From Anarhynchus alexandrinus (taxonomy: Eukaryota > Chordata > Aves > Charadriiformes > Charadriidae), in the NCBI GenBank assembly GCA_008711295.1, contig VUYV01000090.1:1460492-1524491 (forward strand): DNA of 64,000 nt. The letters are read 5' to 3'. Positions 49,501 through 61,200 of this stretch are shown one piece after another. Position 1 is the stretch's first letter. Every line of letters begins with the position of its first letter. Position numbers and translations under genes: made by a program. Under the pieces are notes generated by a model. It ran no database searches. It saw only the letters and a list, made by a program, of their open reading frames with translations, and was not told where the DNA came from.

Positions 49501-52500
49501 GGATTTTGTTTACTATTAACACAGACTGACCCATGTTGTAGGTAGCCAAGTCAAGTACAACCCTGACAAAGAGACATTGTTTTTCTTGTGTGTCTTACCT
49601 CTTGTAGCACTTGCTCATTGCTTCTGCTGGAGGTTGCTGGTTTCTTCCAGTCAACTGGAATCCTGGTGTTTAAAGGGTCTGCTTGACTCCAAAGTTTGAT
49701 GCTTCCTCACTAAAATCTGTGGGTCACTCTTTCTAGCATGATGCCTTTGCTAAACCATCATAAGGGAAGACTGAACCTGGCATCTGTTTTTTAAAACAGT
49801 GGGAATCTGCAGCCTGCACTGGCAAACCTGACTTCACCAAGGTCATTGGCAAGGGCAAAGCAGACCAGTTAATCTCTGTGACTGCTATGCAAGTAACAGG
49901 AGAGCGTGGCACATTGGGTTGGCTTCTCAGTTAAATGCATAGGTACAGCACGATGGGTAAGCTATTTTTATTGTTTGAAGATAACTTGGCCAAATGAGAC
50001 TCGGGAGCTGTTGTATCTGTTGCTAAGCAAAGGACAGCACAAACTTAGCTTTAAAAAGCTAAGGTGTTTTTAAGCAAAATAAGAAGGGAACTTAAAAGGA
50101 AACTGATTTCTTCTGGTCGGTGGCAGAAGGTGAGTAAATGTACATAGTGTTTTTCAAAGGTTGCTCATCCAAGTATGGTACCTATTGTGTTGGCAAAATT
50201 ACAAAGCAGCCTACTGAATTGAATGTAAAGCTGTTTTGTAAGCTGCAAGCGGGATGAGACCCTGTGCCTAGAGGGAAGCAATAGCAGTAGATAAGGTCTA
50301 ACCTCATTCTTTCTCTTACTGCCTGTGGAGAAACACTTTTTATCTGATAGCATCAGTAGCCTTCATCCTGCTATGTTAGCAGTCGTGTATCTTTAGAAAG
50401 ATGTTAAAACTTATATTTAAAAGCAAGGCTTATGCTTCATGGGTTCATGTAAATGACAAAATGCAGGTTAACTGTCCTCTGCAATCTACCTAACTGGTCC
50501 CTCTAGGCCACTGTGCAGGTTGGATATGCATCCCTCACCAAACACAGGATTTGGGCATTAGTTCCTATTACACAACAACTGTGTGAACCTAGTACTACAA
50601 TACTTGAAAATCTGGAGAGTTCATGTTTTGCAGAAGGTATGATGACCTAAGTCTTGGTAAACTAATTATGTTAAATTTCTCCTGGTTATGGTATATAAAC
50701 CTGAAACTTTAGGTGTAATGGTTATGGAAACATAAGAGGATTCTTTTAAGACACAGTATTGTGTTTTCTCTTCTTCAAGTGTGAGAGGAAAACATAACGG
50801 GTTTCCTTTCTCATCATTGCTCAAAGTCAGAGATACCATTGGTATTTTGTTGCACTTCCAAATTGAGGTTCAGAAGATTCCATCTATAGCCTGCCTAATC
50901 TTAAAATCAGCATGCAGGGAAAAAAGCTTTTGTTAAGAACGATATTTCTAAACGGTTGCCGTAATAGGATTTTTTTCTAGACCAGCTAACTTTTTTACTC
51001 TGTTCACTTGTCATGTAATTACTTTTGATGACAAATTCCAAATGAGTGTATTATGCTAAGTGTCTACTCAGTGTGCTCAAGATTGCCTAGAGAAGTGTGT
51101 GTGTTGGGGATGAGGGGAAGTAACAGCACTTGTGATGACTTCCATAGACATGAAATATTTCCAAAAAGTACGTCAGCTGCACTTATTTTGTCACTTGGAA
51201 CTATTTTTTTTCTAGAAGGAGAATTTTATAAGATATAAAAAGACTGAAACCAGTAGGGTTCTACAACTTTAAACCAATAAGGTAAAAAATTTCCCTGTGT
51301 CCCATCTTGTATTGTCACTGAAAGCTGCCCTACCTCTTTCAGAAACCTCACTTCAAAACTGCGGAGAGTCAATTTGAGAACTTCATGGAATGTTCCTCCC
51401 ATAACTCTTTTACCTGTTTTTCTTAGTGAATGAACCTTATTGATATTCTGTCTGTGAATGCTGACTGCTCCCTACAACTTGGTCTGCTTTGACTGAATTT
51501 GGTGAAGAAAGGGAAGGGTGCAACTTTCTTGAACCTTCTGGAGATGTGAAGTTTCTGTGTGAATTGTAAGAGCACAGCAGAGGAAAGATGCTGGTAATGC
51601 CACAGCAAAGGAAAGCATGAGATCACCCTTCACTAACCATCGGGCCGTTCTCGGGGGAGAATGATGTTACGGATTTCCTAACAATGGGGCAAAAGACTCA
51701 GTTGTTGGTGTCTGTGTTTTTTCAAGAATGAGGCTAAACTTTCTCTCCTGTGCAGATTTTCTGGTTAAGGGATGATCTCACCCCAGAGCTTAAGGAATAA
51801 TTCAATTAAAGTCAATCAGCTGCAAGACACGTGTACATTCCCTATCAGGCTTAATTAGTTTTGTTGTTCACACAGCTACACAGTTGAATTCTAACACAAT
51901 TCTATATTGGATTGATTGAATTCAGAACTCTTTAAATCTGTGAGTCTTTTAAGGAAACTATCTCCTTGCCGCATCTAGCAACATTATTCCTAACTCTTCT
52001 TTCTCAAGGTTCAGATCTTGTCAGATAAACTTCAGATAATATTGTTTGAAGCAGCACATAATCGTAGAGTGGGGTCTTTCCATTACACTGTCTGTAGTAT
52101 TCCTGATGCATGCGTGTTGAGTAATAGCAAAGATCGACAAAGTTTTTTACACATGAACATCTTGCCTCATGTTCTATTAAATGTATCATTTGATATCTTC
52201 TATTGTACATGTCTTGGTTTTGACTTTGCTATGACATCTTCTTAAAAGAAAAAGAAGCTGCCAGCAGATGATGTTTTAACACTTGTCAGCAATTCGTCAT
52301 GATTCTTCTTACTTTAGATTTAATTGTTCTTGGAATGAACAGTTCACGGAGACTTTTTTAAAATTCTGCTTTCTGGTTAATGCAATCAATTTGATGCAAA
52401 AGATAATTAGTATGACAAGTTGCAGTCTACATGCATACTACTGTGTCATCCCCCCCACACACTTTCTTCAGTGTTCCAGTCTTTTTAAAGATTGGAAGAT

Positions 52501-53769
52501 AGGTGGGAGCAGAAGAGTTTAAGTTATTTTTAGGAGACTTTTGCCCCCGTGTCCTATTATTTAAAAGTAACAGATGGACTCTGTTCTTTGTGCCTCTCAT
52601 CTTTCATACTCCTGAAGCCTTAAACCTGGAAAGGAAATGCATCCAAGAGACCATGGCTGGATCCACCATCAGCTGCGCTAACAAAAAGGGTTGGTGATTT
52701 TCCAGAGCAAACATTAGCTTAGGGGTAGGGCTAACCCACGGAGGAGAAACAGCTGGCATTGAGCTGTGTCCAGGGGCAGGTCCGGGGTTGGGTTGGGGAC
52801 ATGTCTAGGGAAGATGATCAAATCAGGGCTGGTGGCCTAGAACTGTTTCTCAGCCTTTCTAACCAAGCTCCTGACATAAAAGTTCTCTAAAACCTTTCAC
52901 CTTTGTTCTCTTTCGCATGAAAGAGAGCAAAGCTGGCTGATGGATTGTTTTAATAATCTAAATGATGATCATTCTGTTTGATAATTAACTATGCAAATCT
53001 GAAAGAAACAATTGGTAGATCAACAAAAATAGATCTGCAGGCAACGTTTCAGGGAATAGCTGAGAAAGCTAATTTGGTTATAAAGATAGGTTATGCTTTG
53101 TAATGAGAAACGACCAGGCATTTTGCTGCAACTGTCATGGAAACTTTAGAGCTTCTTTATATAGTCTAATTTAAAATGTATTTACCCCGTAGCAATGAAA
53201 TTGTAATCTATGTATGAATCATAAAAGCTGGAGATGGAAAATACCTCTTGAACATATGGACCAGTTCTTCAACAGATACAGTTCAGTTTAACTCAAAGTC
53301 AGAGAACAGACACTCTGTCTTCAAAGTCAGTCTATTTGTCCTGGGTTGTTTTCTGAATGTGGACTCTTTCTAGAGGCTCTTGGTCTAATCTTTGGAGCTG
53401 GTCTTGGCTCAGAATCTTTCATTAATTAGAGATCTCAGTATTTCACTTTTACTTCAGCAGCTTGTGAGCTTTGCTGTGCACCACATAGCTCTACAATAAG
53501 CTTGAATAGTCATTGAACACTGGTAAAATTTAGTTATATCAGGATGCCTACTAGTACTCATGTTTCAGATTAGTTGCTTACTGAGTTAAGATCTTGATTG
53601 TATGAGTGCTCTTTTTTTATTCAATCAAGCTATGTTGATATTTGAAATCTAAGTGTACTTCTCAGGAAATTACAACTTGCTTTTTTTTTTTTTCCATGCT
53701 GTATTAACCGTGTATCAGTTATGGGTTAATTCTAAGCATTGGTGGAAGTTAGCTGAAACACATAATGTG
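43580..53769. other. Non-coding DNA, T/G-rich on + strand
   Basis: No gene or named repeat is supported. Small features include an A11 run leading into a CCCAAACC-type tract at 44305-44340 and a local echo of GTAGTAGTTGG near 48213 and 48238. A T13 run lies at 53681-53693. Open frames stay below 100 codons. Confidence 0.5.
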
Positions 53770-53813
53770 GTGGTCTCATAAAATGAGACTTAAAAAGTGG
53801 TCTCATAAAATGA
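53770..53813 (+). repeat. Short direct repeat, period 27
   Basis: GTGGTCTCATAAAATGA occurs at 53770-53786 and again at 53797-53813, separated by GACTTAAAAA. The two copies are exact. It is a slippage-type local duplication. Confidence 0.9.
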
Positions 53814-56800
53814 TACATATCAGCAATTGAATTCAATGTGAGGTTCAGGGTGACAGTTCTCCCAGCGTATCTAGAGATCCTGTGTCATGCTGATGACCAT
53901 CTTTTAGACTGGAGGGAAATTCTTTGACGATTTCTTGATGTGTTCTTAGCAGAAACTAGTTATCTTACCCAAATTCACCAAAGCTTGCATTACTCTATCT
54001 TATCTGTAGTTTGGTATCCTACTGAAGAGTTCTGTTTCCAAGGTCTTCAGTACCCTGCAGTTCTGCCAGTGTCTGAGAACATTCTGTAGAGTGACCATCA
54101 CCTTATCTATGAAGCGGATTATCAGCTTTGACTGGGATTATTTTAATAAGCACCGATGTTTCACACATCTGGGGGATGGGAGAGCTAAAAAAAGCCAAGG
54201 GCCTACAAATAACAAAGTTCACTGATGTTGGAGGCCAGGACCCTAATTCCAGTCTAAATGAAATATTCAGCTCTTCTAAGAAAGAAGCTGAAATAGGGAT
54301 AATGTAGGCAAAGAACTGGATATTGCAATTCTGTATAAGCTTGGCTTAGATTTTTGTCATAAATCCACAGTATTTCTTGTTTCAGCTGTAGTGGATGTGA
54401 AAGATAATTATTAATGTGGCACAGGAGTACAAATTTGAATTAAACCTTCAAAAATAAAGGAAAATTCACTAACAAGCTACTGAAAAGGCTGAAGTAGTGA
54501 AAACAGAAATCCTATAGGCTTCAGTGGAAACAAAGTTGTGACCAAGAATGTAAGAATAACTTGACTGTCTAACAAAATGAGTGGTTTTGTTGTTTTGCTA
54601 TTAAGTGTGAATGGTGCTCAAATGGGGAAAGCATCTAAACTGCAATGAATGAGTGAAAGTGCCTTGGTCGCTGAGATTGATTTGAATTCCTCTTCATGCA
54701 CAGGTTAAACCGCAGATGTTAACTGGATAGCTGCAAAATTAAGAAGGAAAACCAAGAATATTGTGTGCAGGTTGCTAACATACCCATCCAAAACTTGTGG
54801 AGGAAAATGATAACCTGGCAGAGTATGAGGTGTCTTAGATAAGACACATGAGCTTTCTTTTCATGGTTTACATTTGTGGGCGGTGAAAGTAGTAAGCAAA
54901 ATTGTGCTCTGTGCCTCCATAACCGTGGCTGACTGTAAGGAGCGGGGGGAAAATATGTTGTTAAACCTCCCAGTGACTTGTAGATGAGTCTCCAAAGACT
55001 AGACAAAACTCTAAGCCACTTAGAACAACTGAGCTCTATTGTCTCCTGCAGTACAGTGCTTGCTTATCCTGCTAAAGATCAAGCTCTGCTTGTATCCATC
55101 TAATAGGAATATATTGAATCTTGCATGGAGTGCGAGCAGGACTTTGATCAATATTGCACGCACTTTATTTGAGGACCTACAGCAGAGGCCCGACACTTAG
55201 AAAAACAATTGAAGTAGGTCTTGGGAACACTTGACAGAATACATAAACAGATGATGTTATGGTCTCAGTGGAAATCTAGCTGTATTGAACTGAAAATAGA
55301 CCATACAAGGAGAAAATTGAAGAATACTTAGTCCTTGTAGTAGGACACCCTATGCAGTAGGCCAGCGTGCTCTGTTTGGATTCCTTTGGAAAATAAAACT
55401 ACAACAAAATCATCTCCCTCAAAGAATGTAGTACACCTCCCCATACCAGCCTGTGAACTTCTGAAGGAGGAATTTCTCTGTCTTACTGATTGAAGCATAC
55501 TATGGATATCTGATAGGAAAAATTAAAAGCATGAATTGGCCAGAAGATGATGGTGCAGGAGTTGTTCATGAGATCTTGCCCTTCTTTAATGGGAAGTGGG
55601 AATCCTAGGGTTAGTCTACAGTTTGGCAAAATAAATGTATTACCCCCAAGCTTCAATCACTTGTGTTCCCTGTTCTCCTATGCAATAAGACAACGCTTAT
55701 ATCAAATTACTACGTATTGACAAACTGAGTTGTGACACATTATCTGAGCTGGATGTCATCTGATGTTTGTTTGTATAACTTTCTGCATGCTGATTTTTAT
55801 CTCGGAATGTTGTGCCAAAACACTTATTTTGGGAAAATAACTATGGAATATTAAGTGAAAATAGCATTAAGTTTTGATTTAGGCCAACATAAACAGCCAG
55901 TTCAGAATAGAAGGCTTTCCATGCCCGTTGGCTACTTGTCTTCAGTTCTAGTAACCAGACCCAAGCCTTTTATCCCAGTACAATAGTCTGGCATCCTTTG
56001 ATTTCAGTCTGTTATTCAAATAACTAAATGGCATTCTGAAGTAGATGCTTATTTTATCTTAAGCTTTGCTCTTTTTAAAATCCAGAGTCTTCTCCTAACT
56101 TCTCTTTAGTCTTGTTTCTTCTGTGATCTTGTTTCCCAAATGTAGGATCTGAGAAGTTTTATAGATACTAAGCAATAGTGGCTGTATCAGCCTTTGGAGC
56201 ACAAGTATTAATATGAAATCCTGCCTATAATAATGGTTGTAAAACTGTTGATATAGCTGTATTAAGAAGTATGAGATCTTAAATCATAAAATCATAAATC
56301 TTAAATCATAAAAGGCCATGTGTTTTGACTGGTATGGGAAGCGTCCGTGAACTGGACTGTTCTCATGTCACAGTTAAGTGGTAACTCTTGTGCCAGAACT
56401 GTTTCAGAGTTCCTCATGTTTAAGATGGCAGTGATTGTTTTTTGTCTTCAGTAGAGAAAGCTTTTATTTAGGGACTCACCAGCTGTATTCTTTTAATTCC
56501 TTATGTACTTTGCCCCACTACAGTATAGAAGCGTCTACAGAATAAATTTTGAGTCTTTCAATCTTTCTCCTATATTGCCCTTAATATGATTTTTCCCAAG
56601 AACCGCTCCATTTTGGTCCCTGAATACAATAAAGCTATCACTATTGGCTGGGCTTGCTTAAAAGCCACAAGTAAACTAAACTGAAGCCACCAAACTTCCA
56701 ACTCTGGCTTATACTTTGTCACTTGTCTTGGAGATGTTGAATATGATGCCAGTCTCCCAAAGAGGTGCTGGGGTCATATATATCGAACTTGCAACCAGCA

Positions 56801-58237
56801 AGGATACTAATTAAAAACTCTTCTGTAATTTAGAAGTGATATGAGGGCATCTTCTGAGGGAATGTGAGCATCTGTCTGAACTCTGTCAAGGAACTGGCGC
56901 ACTCCTTAGTAAAAGTGGTATGGATCCTGCAACGTATTTGGGTTTCAGCATTAAAACAGTCCGGCTGGAGTCCTTCACTGAAAGTGCCCAAAACAAACTG
57001 AAAAACTCTCTAAACCCTCATAAGATGGGGAAAGGTCATTCTGTGGATTAATAAGGTGTTGAAAGGGTAGGAAAAATTTATCCTTTCCACAGTAGGGAAA
57101 AGTTGCCTTTGGGGTGCAGTTTGGATTAGTTCTTGTGCCCATGATCAGTACACTTCTAAATCATCTGAAAAAGCAAAATAATAGTGAGATGGTACAGTTC
57201 TAGCAAATAAAAAGTGCTTAGGCAGAGTAGGCTGTAAGCTCAACTGCACAGAGAAAAGTTTCAAGGGGTGTATAGAATAATAGTTACGTGGAAAAAATGA
57301 ATAGAGAATCCATATCCTGTTCTTTATGACTTCTCAGGAGCCTGCAAGGCAGCAATCAGGCAATCTGTTCCAGAACAAAAGGAAGATTGTTCTCAAGAAG
57401 ACCTGGCAAAAAAAGTCTACTGAGGTGTATTCAGCATAATGATGCATATCTAACTCTTGGCATTGAAAGCTGTCCATTTAGTAGTGGTCAGAAGACAAGA
57501 TTACCCACTCTAGAGCAGTATCACTCCAGGCTTGCACTGGTTTTTTTGTACCTTTTCTTGAAGCAGTTGCTACTCTCTGGGACCCACTCGGACCTTTACT
57601 CTCAACTGCTACAGCTGTTCTGTTGTTACTTAAATGTGAATTGTGTGATGTATCCCAAAAGCAAAGGCTGTCTTAAGTTATAGGGAATAATTTTCACGTG
57701 TAGGGCAGGCCAGCTCTTCCAGCTTCTGCTGCAGTGTGACGATAATCCATCACCATGGCATATTGTATTTGTGTCGATATAGCAAAAAGAGAAGCAAGTG
57801 TCGCGCAGACCAAGTCTCAAGCAACGTAAGGCTTTCCCCATCAAAGCCACCAATTCCCACACAATATTTATGAAGGATAAGTGAGGTAAAGACAGCATTC
57901 AGAAAGTGCTGGAGAACTTTGGGCTGAGCTTGCGAAGGCCTCCGGAGGAGTACTGGGACACTGCTCAGCTTTGCTTTCCCTTGAGCTGGTGCCTGCAGAG
58001 ATTTGCTGAACAGCCACAAACTCAGGAAGGGGGAGGGAGGAACACCACAAAATTTCCAGTGAGTTTTGTCTTGCTGCTTTTTGTCCTGCAACTTCTTGTG
58101 GTTTCTCACTCAGTTAAAAAATTAACTGTAAGCTGCTTTCCGATGATTTTATAGGAGAGCCAAGGCTCCTGTGTTTTTCAGGGCTGACAGATGCATTTGC
58201 AGCTGGACTGGCTCTTGAGGGAGGCTCGTTCCAGTGT
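53814..58237. other. Non-coding DNA with one small local repeat
   Basis: No gene or repeat family is recognised. At 56276-56312 the 15-mer ATCTTAAATCATAAA occurs twice (56276 and 56298) around ATCATAA. The pair 57626-57898 and 57750-58109 on the minus strand are overlapping open frames with no domain. Confidence 0.5.
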
Positions 58238-58256
58238 CTGCCACAAGGAGGCAGAA
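58238..58256 (+). promoter_or_regulatory. CTCF-like binding site
   Basis: CTGCCACAAGGAGGCAGAA agrees with the vertebrate CTCF core (CCACNAGGKGGCAG) at all but one position (A instead of G/T). CTCF sites mark chromatin loop anchors. A single motif match in 64 kb is weak evidence of occupancy. Confidence 0.35.
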
Positions 58257-61200
58257 GCATTAAATCGTAAAATGATTTTTAAACTCGGTCCTTGAGATGT
58301 ACCTCAGTTTATTAAAACCATGCTTTGGCGTATCTATAGCTGCTTCTGATGTATGCAGACGACTGCAGAGAGGGAAATTCTGCAGGGGAGAATGCGGAGC
58401 ATCAAACAAGTTTGTGTGTATGTGGGGCTTTATGTGGTGTTTTGACAGGTTGTAAAAAAACTGTTATAAAAACATCAGCAACAATTAAAACAAAGACACA
58501 CACACACACCCCACCCAGCACCAATTACGTGACAGTTTCCCACCCGTTACAGTTCATAGTTACCACTTTTGGTCACTTTCCCTTGCAAAGGCAACTCTCA
58601 AGTCCTGATCAGTGACAGTGACACATTAACATTGCAGTAATTGTATTTTCAAACATGCCTGGCTTCCTGTTCAGCTAATATGTTGCTTACTCAGCTGCTT
58701 GCGGTAATTTAGAAACGCAGCATGGCATATTCTTGTTTCTGGACTACCTTCTTGGTGAGGATGTGGTCTGATTGCACTGTGATAATTCTCTTAGAGGAAA
58801 GCTATAGAGAATTTGAAAAAGTGTGAGTGGTTTAATTGAGTCTGATCCCTACACAGTGGTACTGAATGTGAATGAAATCCCACTTGCATCCTGGTGAACA
58901 GAGTATTGAAAGCTTGATGGTTGTTTATTATATATGCTTTTTATACTCAGTAGTGCCCATGAAAGAAAAGGAGAAGGAGAGGCAAAATTCAAAGTGAAAG
59001 CTGGTATTTTGTCCTTAATTTGGCCTGCTTTGCTTAAGTATCAAAGCACATATGGCAGAAAGGTCACTCGGTTATCTGAAACAACTGCAGCTCAATACAT
59101 ACCTGGGCATAATAGAATTTGTTTAAGGACGTGGTATCATCTGTAATGTCATATGTCCTAGCTGTTACCATCAGTGTCAGACTTCATCTAGCTGACTGTA
59201 AATACAGATCCTCTGCTGTGTGCTTTAGACCGCTAATCTCTGTTAATATAAGTTAGTACATGTGTTGAAATGCACTTAAAAGAGAAATTTCCTCCTGACT
59301 AAAAACGTGTGTGTAAGGAAAACCTCTTCTGCCTGTAAAGGGATGTTGCAGTCTATTGTATAAAGATGTATTACAGGCTTAAATTACAGATTATGACACT
59401 TCAAAGGTGCTTTTTGATACTCTTGCAGCAATCAGACATACAGTCACAATGTTCCTGTGGCTTAGTGGCTTACAGCTAAAAAGGAAGGAAAAAGGCATTT
59501 GATAGCAGATCTGCATTTCTGTAAAACAGCATATTGTTTCGTTACCATCCCGTGTGCAACCACAAATGCATATTGCTGAGAGCGGGCTTGCGCTCCCCCA
59601 CTTCTGCTGCAGTGCACAAGCAGAGTAGTGGAGATGGTGGAATGCAGTGCGCTGCGCTACGTGGGGCTGGTAACCTTCATGTGCTGCACGCACTGTCTTT
59701 ATATTTCAGCAGCATATTGAGGGCATGTCTTTACACAGCCCAAGGCTGGAATTCGAGATCACATCATCTAGCTTCTGCTTTAATTAGTTGTTAAGTACAC
59801 TGGACATTTTCATGTGTTAATTAATATCCAGTGAGACTGTATACAAGGTGGTGAGTAAATAAGGCATCAATATATTTACATTCTTTCTTAGGTACTGTAT
59901 TTATCAAGGGGTGGTTATACCTACTTTTAAATGGGGAGACTTTTGATTTTTGTTTCAAGCTTTATGGAAGTTTTGGATTGAAAAGAATCATACACTTCTA
60001 GTAAAATAGCTTCAATAAAGCTCAGTTTCTGACCTAAAATTATTTTCTTCTTCTCACCTTTTCAGATTAAGTGCAGCTATTTCTTTTTTAATCGTTATTT
60101 CCAGTTTATTCATTGTTAAATATTAGAAGGGAGGTAGCTGAAACAGTTTAACATCCAGGCTCTCTCCTTTGCTTTGCATGCTTTCTCATGCTTTCATCAA
60201 GTGCTTCCAGAAAAAAATAATCTATGCTGTGTGTTGTTCTGCCATAGGCCTTACATAATGGTAAACTTGTCTCCTGTGAGATCTCTGTCAAAAACACTGA
60301 GGAGCATAAGATAAATGCTTTATGTACGTAAGCTGTTTAATGTCCCATTACAACCAATAAGATTTCTGTTGTCCTATTAATGCAAGTGACCACTTAACCT
60401 TTTTGGCAACTCACCTTTCTTCTGCTGTGTTTAGGAGGGTTGTTCTTGCGCATCTCAACACTGTGCAAACCGTTGTGCATGTTTGGCAGATGGCAGAGAA
60501 CATGTCTTATTGTCACACAGAAGCTGCCTTACACTTGCTGCTTCTGGTGTTGCAGTATTTTATCAGCTTCTTCAGTTAAGAACGGCCTGCCACACGTTTT
60601 CTTTCTCATCTTGAATAGCCATAACAATTTTAACTGCTATTCAGTTTTGCCATTTGACTGACTTCTGTGTTATGGAAATGATGTGTGATATGCCTGACTT
60701 CCCATTTCCAGGTAAAAGGCACAAAGACAAGGGAGCCCAGTTTACTGTAATGATACTTTACATTTTCAGACATCATGGCTGACCAAATGGTCCATTGCTT
60801 TGATTACAGTGGTCACTGAGGTAATGTCTGACAGGTTGTTTTTTTTTAGTTCCCAGGTGTCTAGATAATAGTCTGTGATAATGATGTTATTGTATGCTTT
60901 TTGTAGTGAAACGGGTGATTCCTACTACGCTTGAATATCTGCTGCGTGTTTCAGCGTGGCTGTAGACTATTGCTTAGTCTGGATACCCCAACGCACATCG
61001 GAGCTCTGTATCAGGTCTTGAACAGTTGTGGCCCTGCTGGGGAATGTACTGTATCTTTAGAGCCTCCAGATAAATGTTTCTGTTTTGGAGTGACTCCCAC
61101 ATACTTCTGTGAAACTTTTTTTTAAAATGTATTTTATGGTATACAGCCAAAGTGTTTTGTCTCACTGTGTGTAACACTGAAGTATTTTTCAAATCATCTT

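Noticed and set aside
56276..56312. ATCATAAAATCATAAA-like words as a possible CR1 tail
   Set aside because: No adjoining CR1 3' sequence is present. It is better explained as a local slippage repeat.
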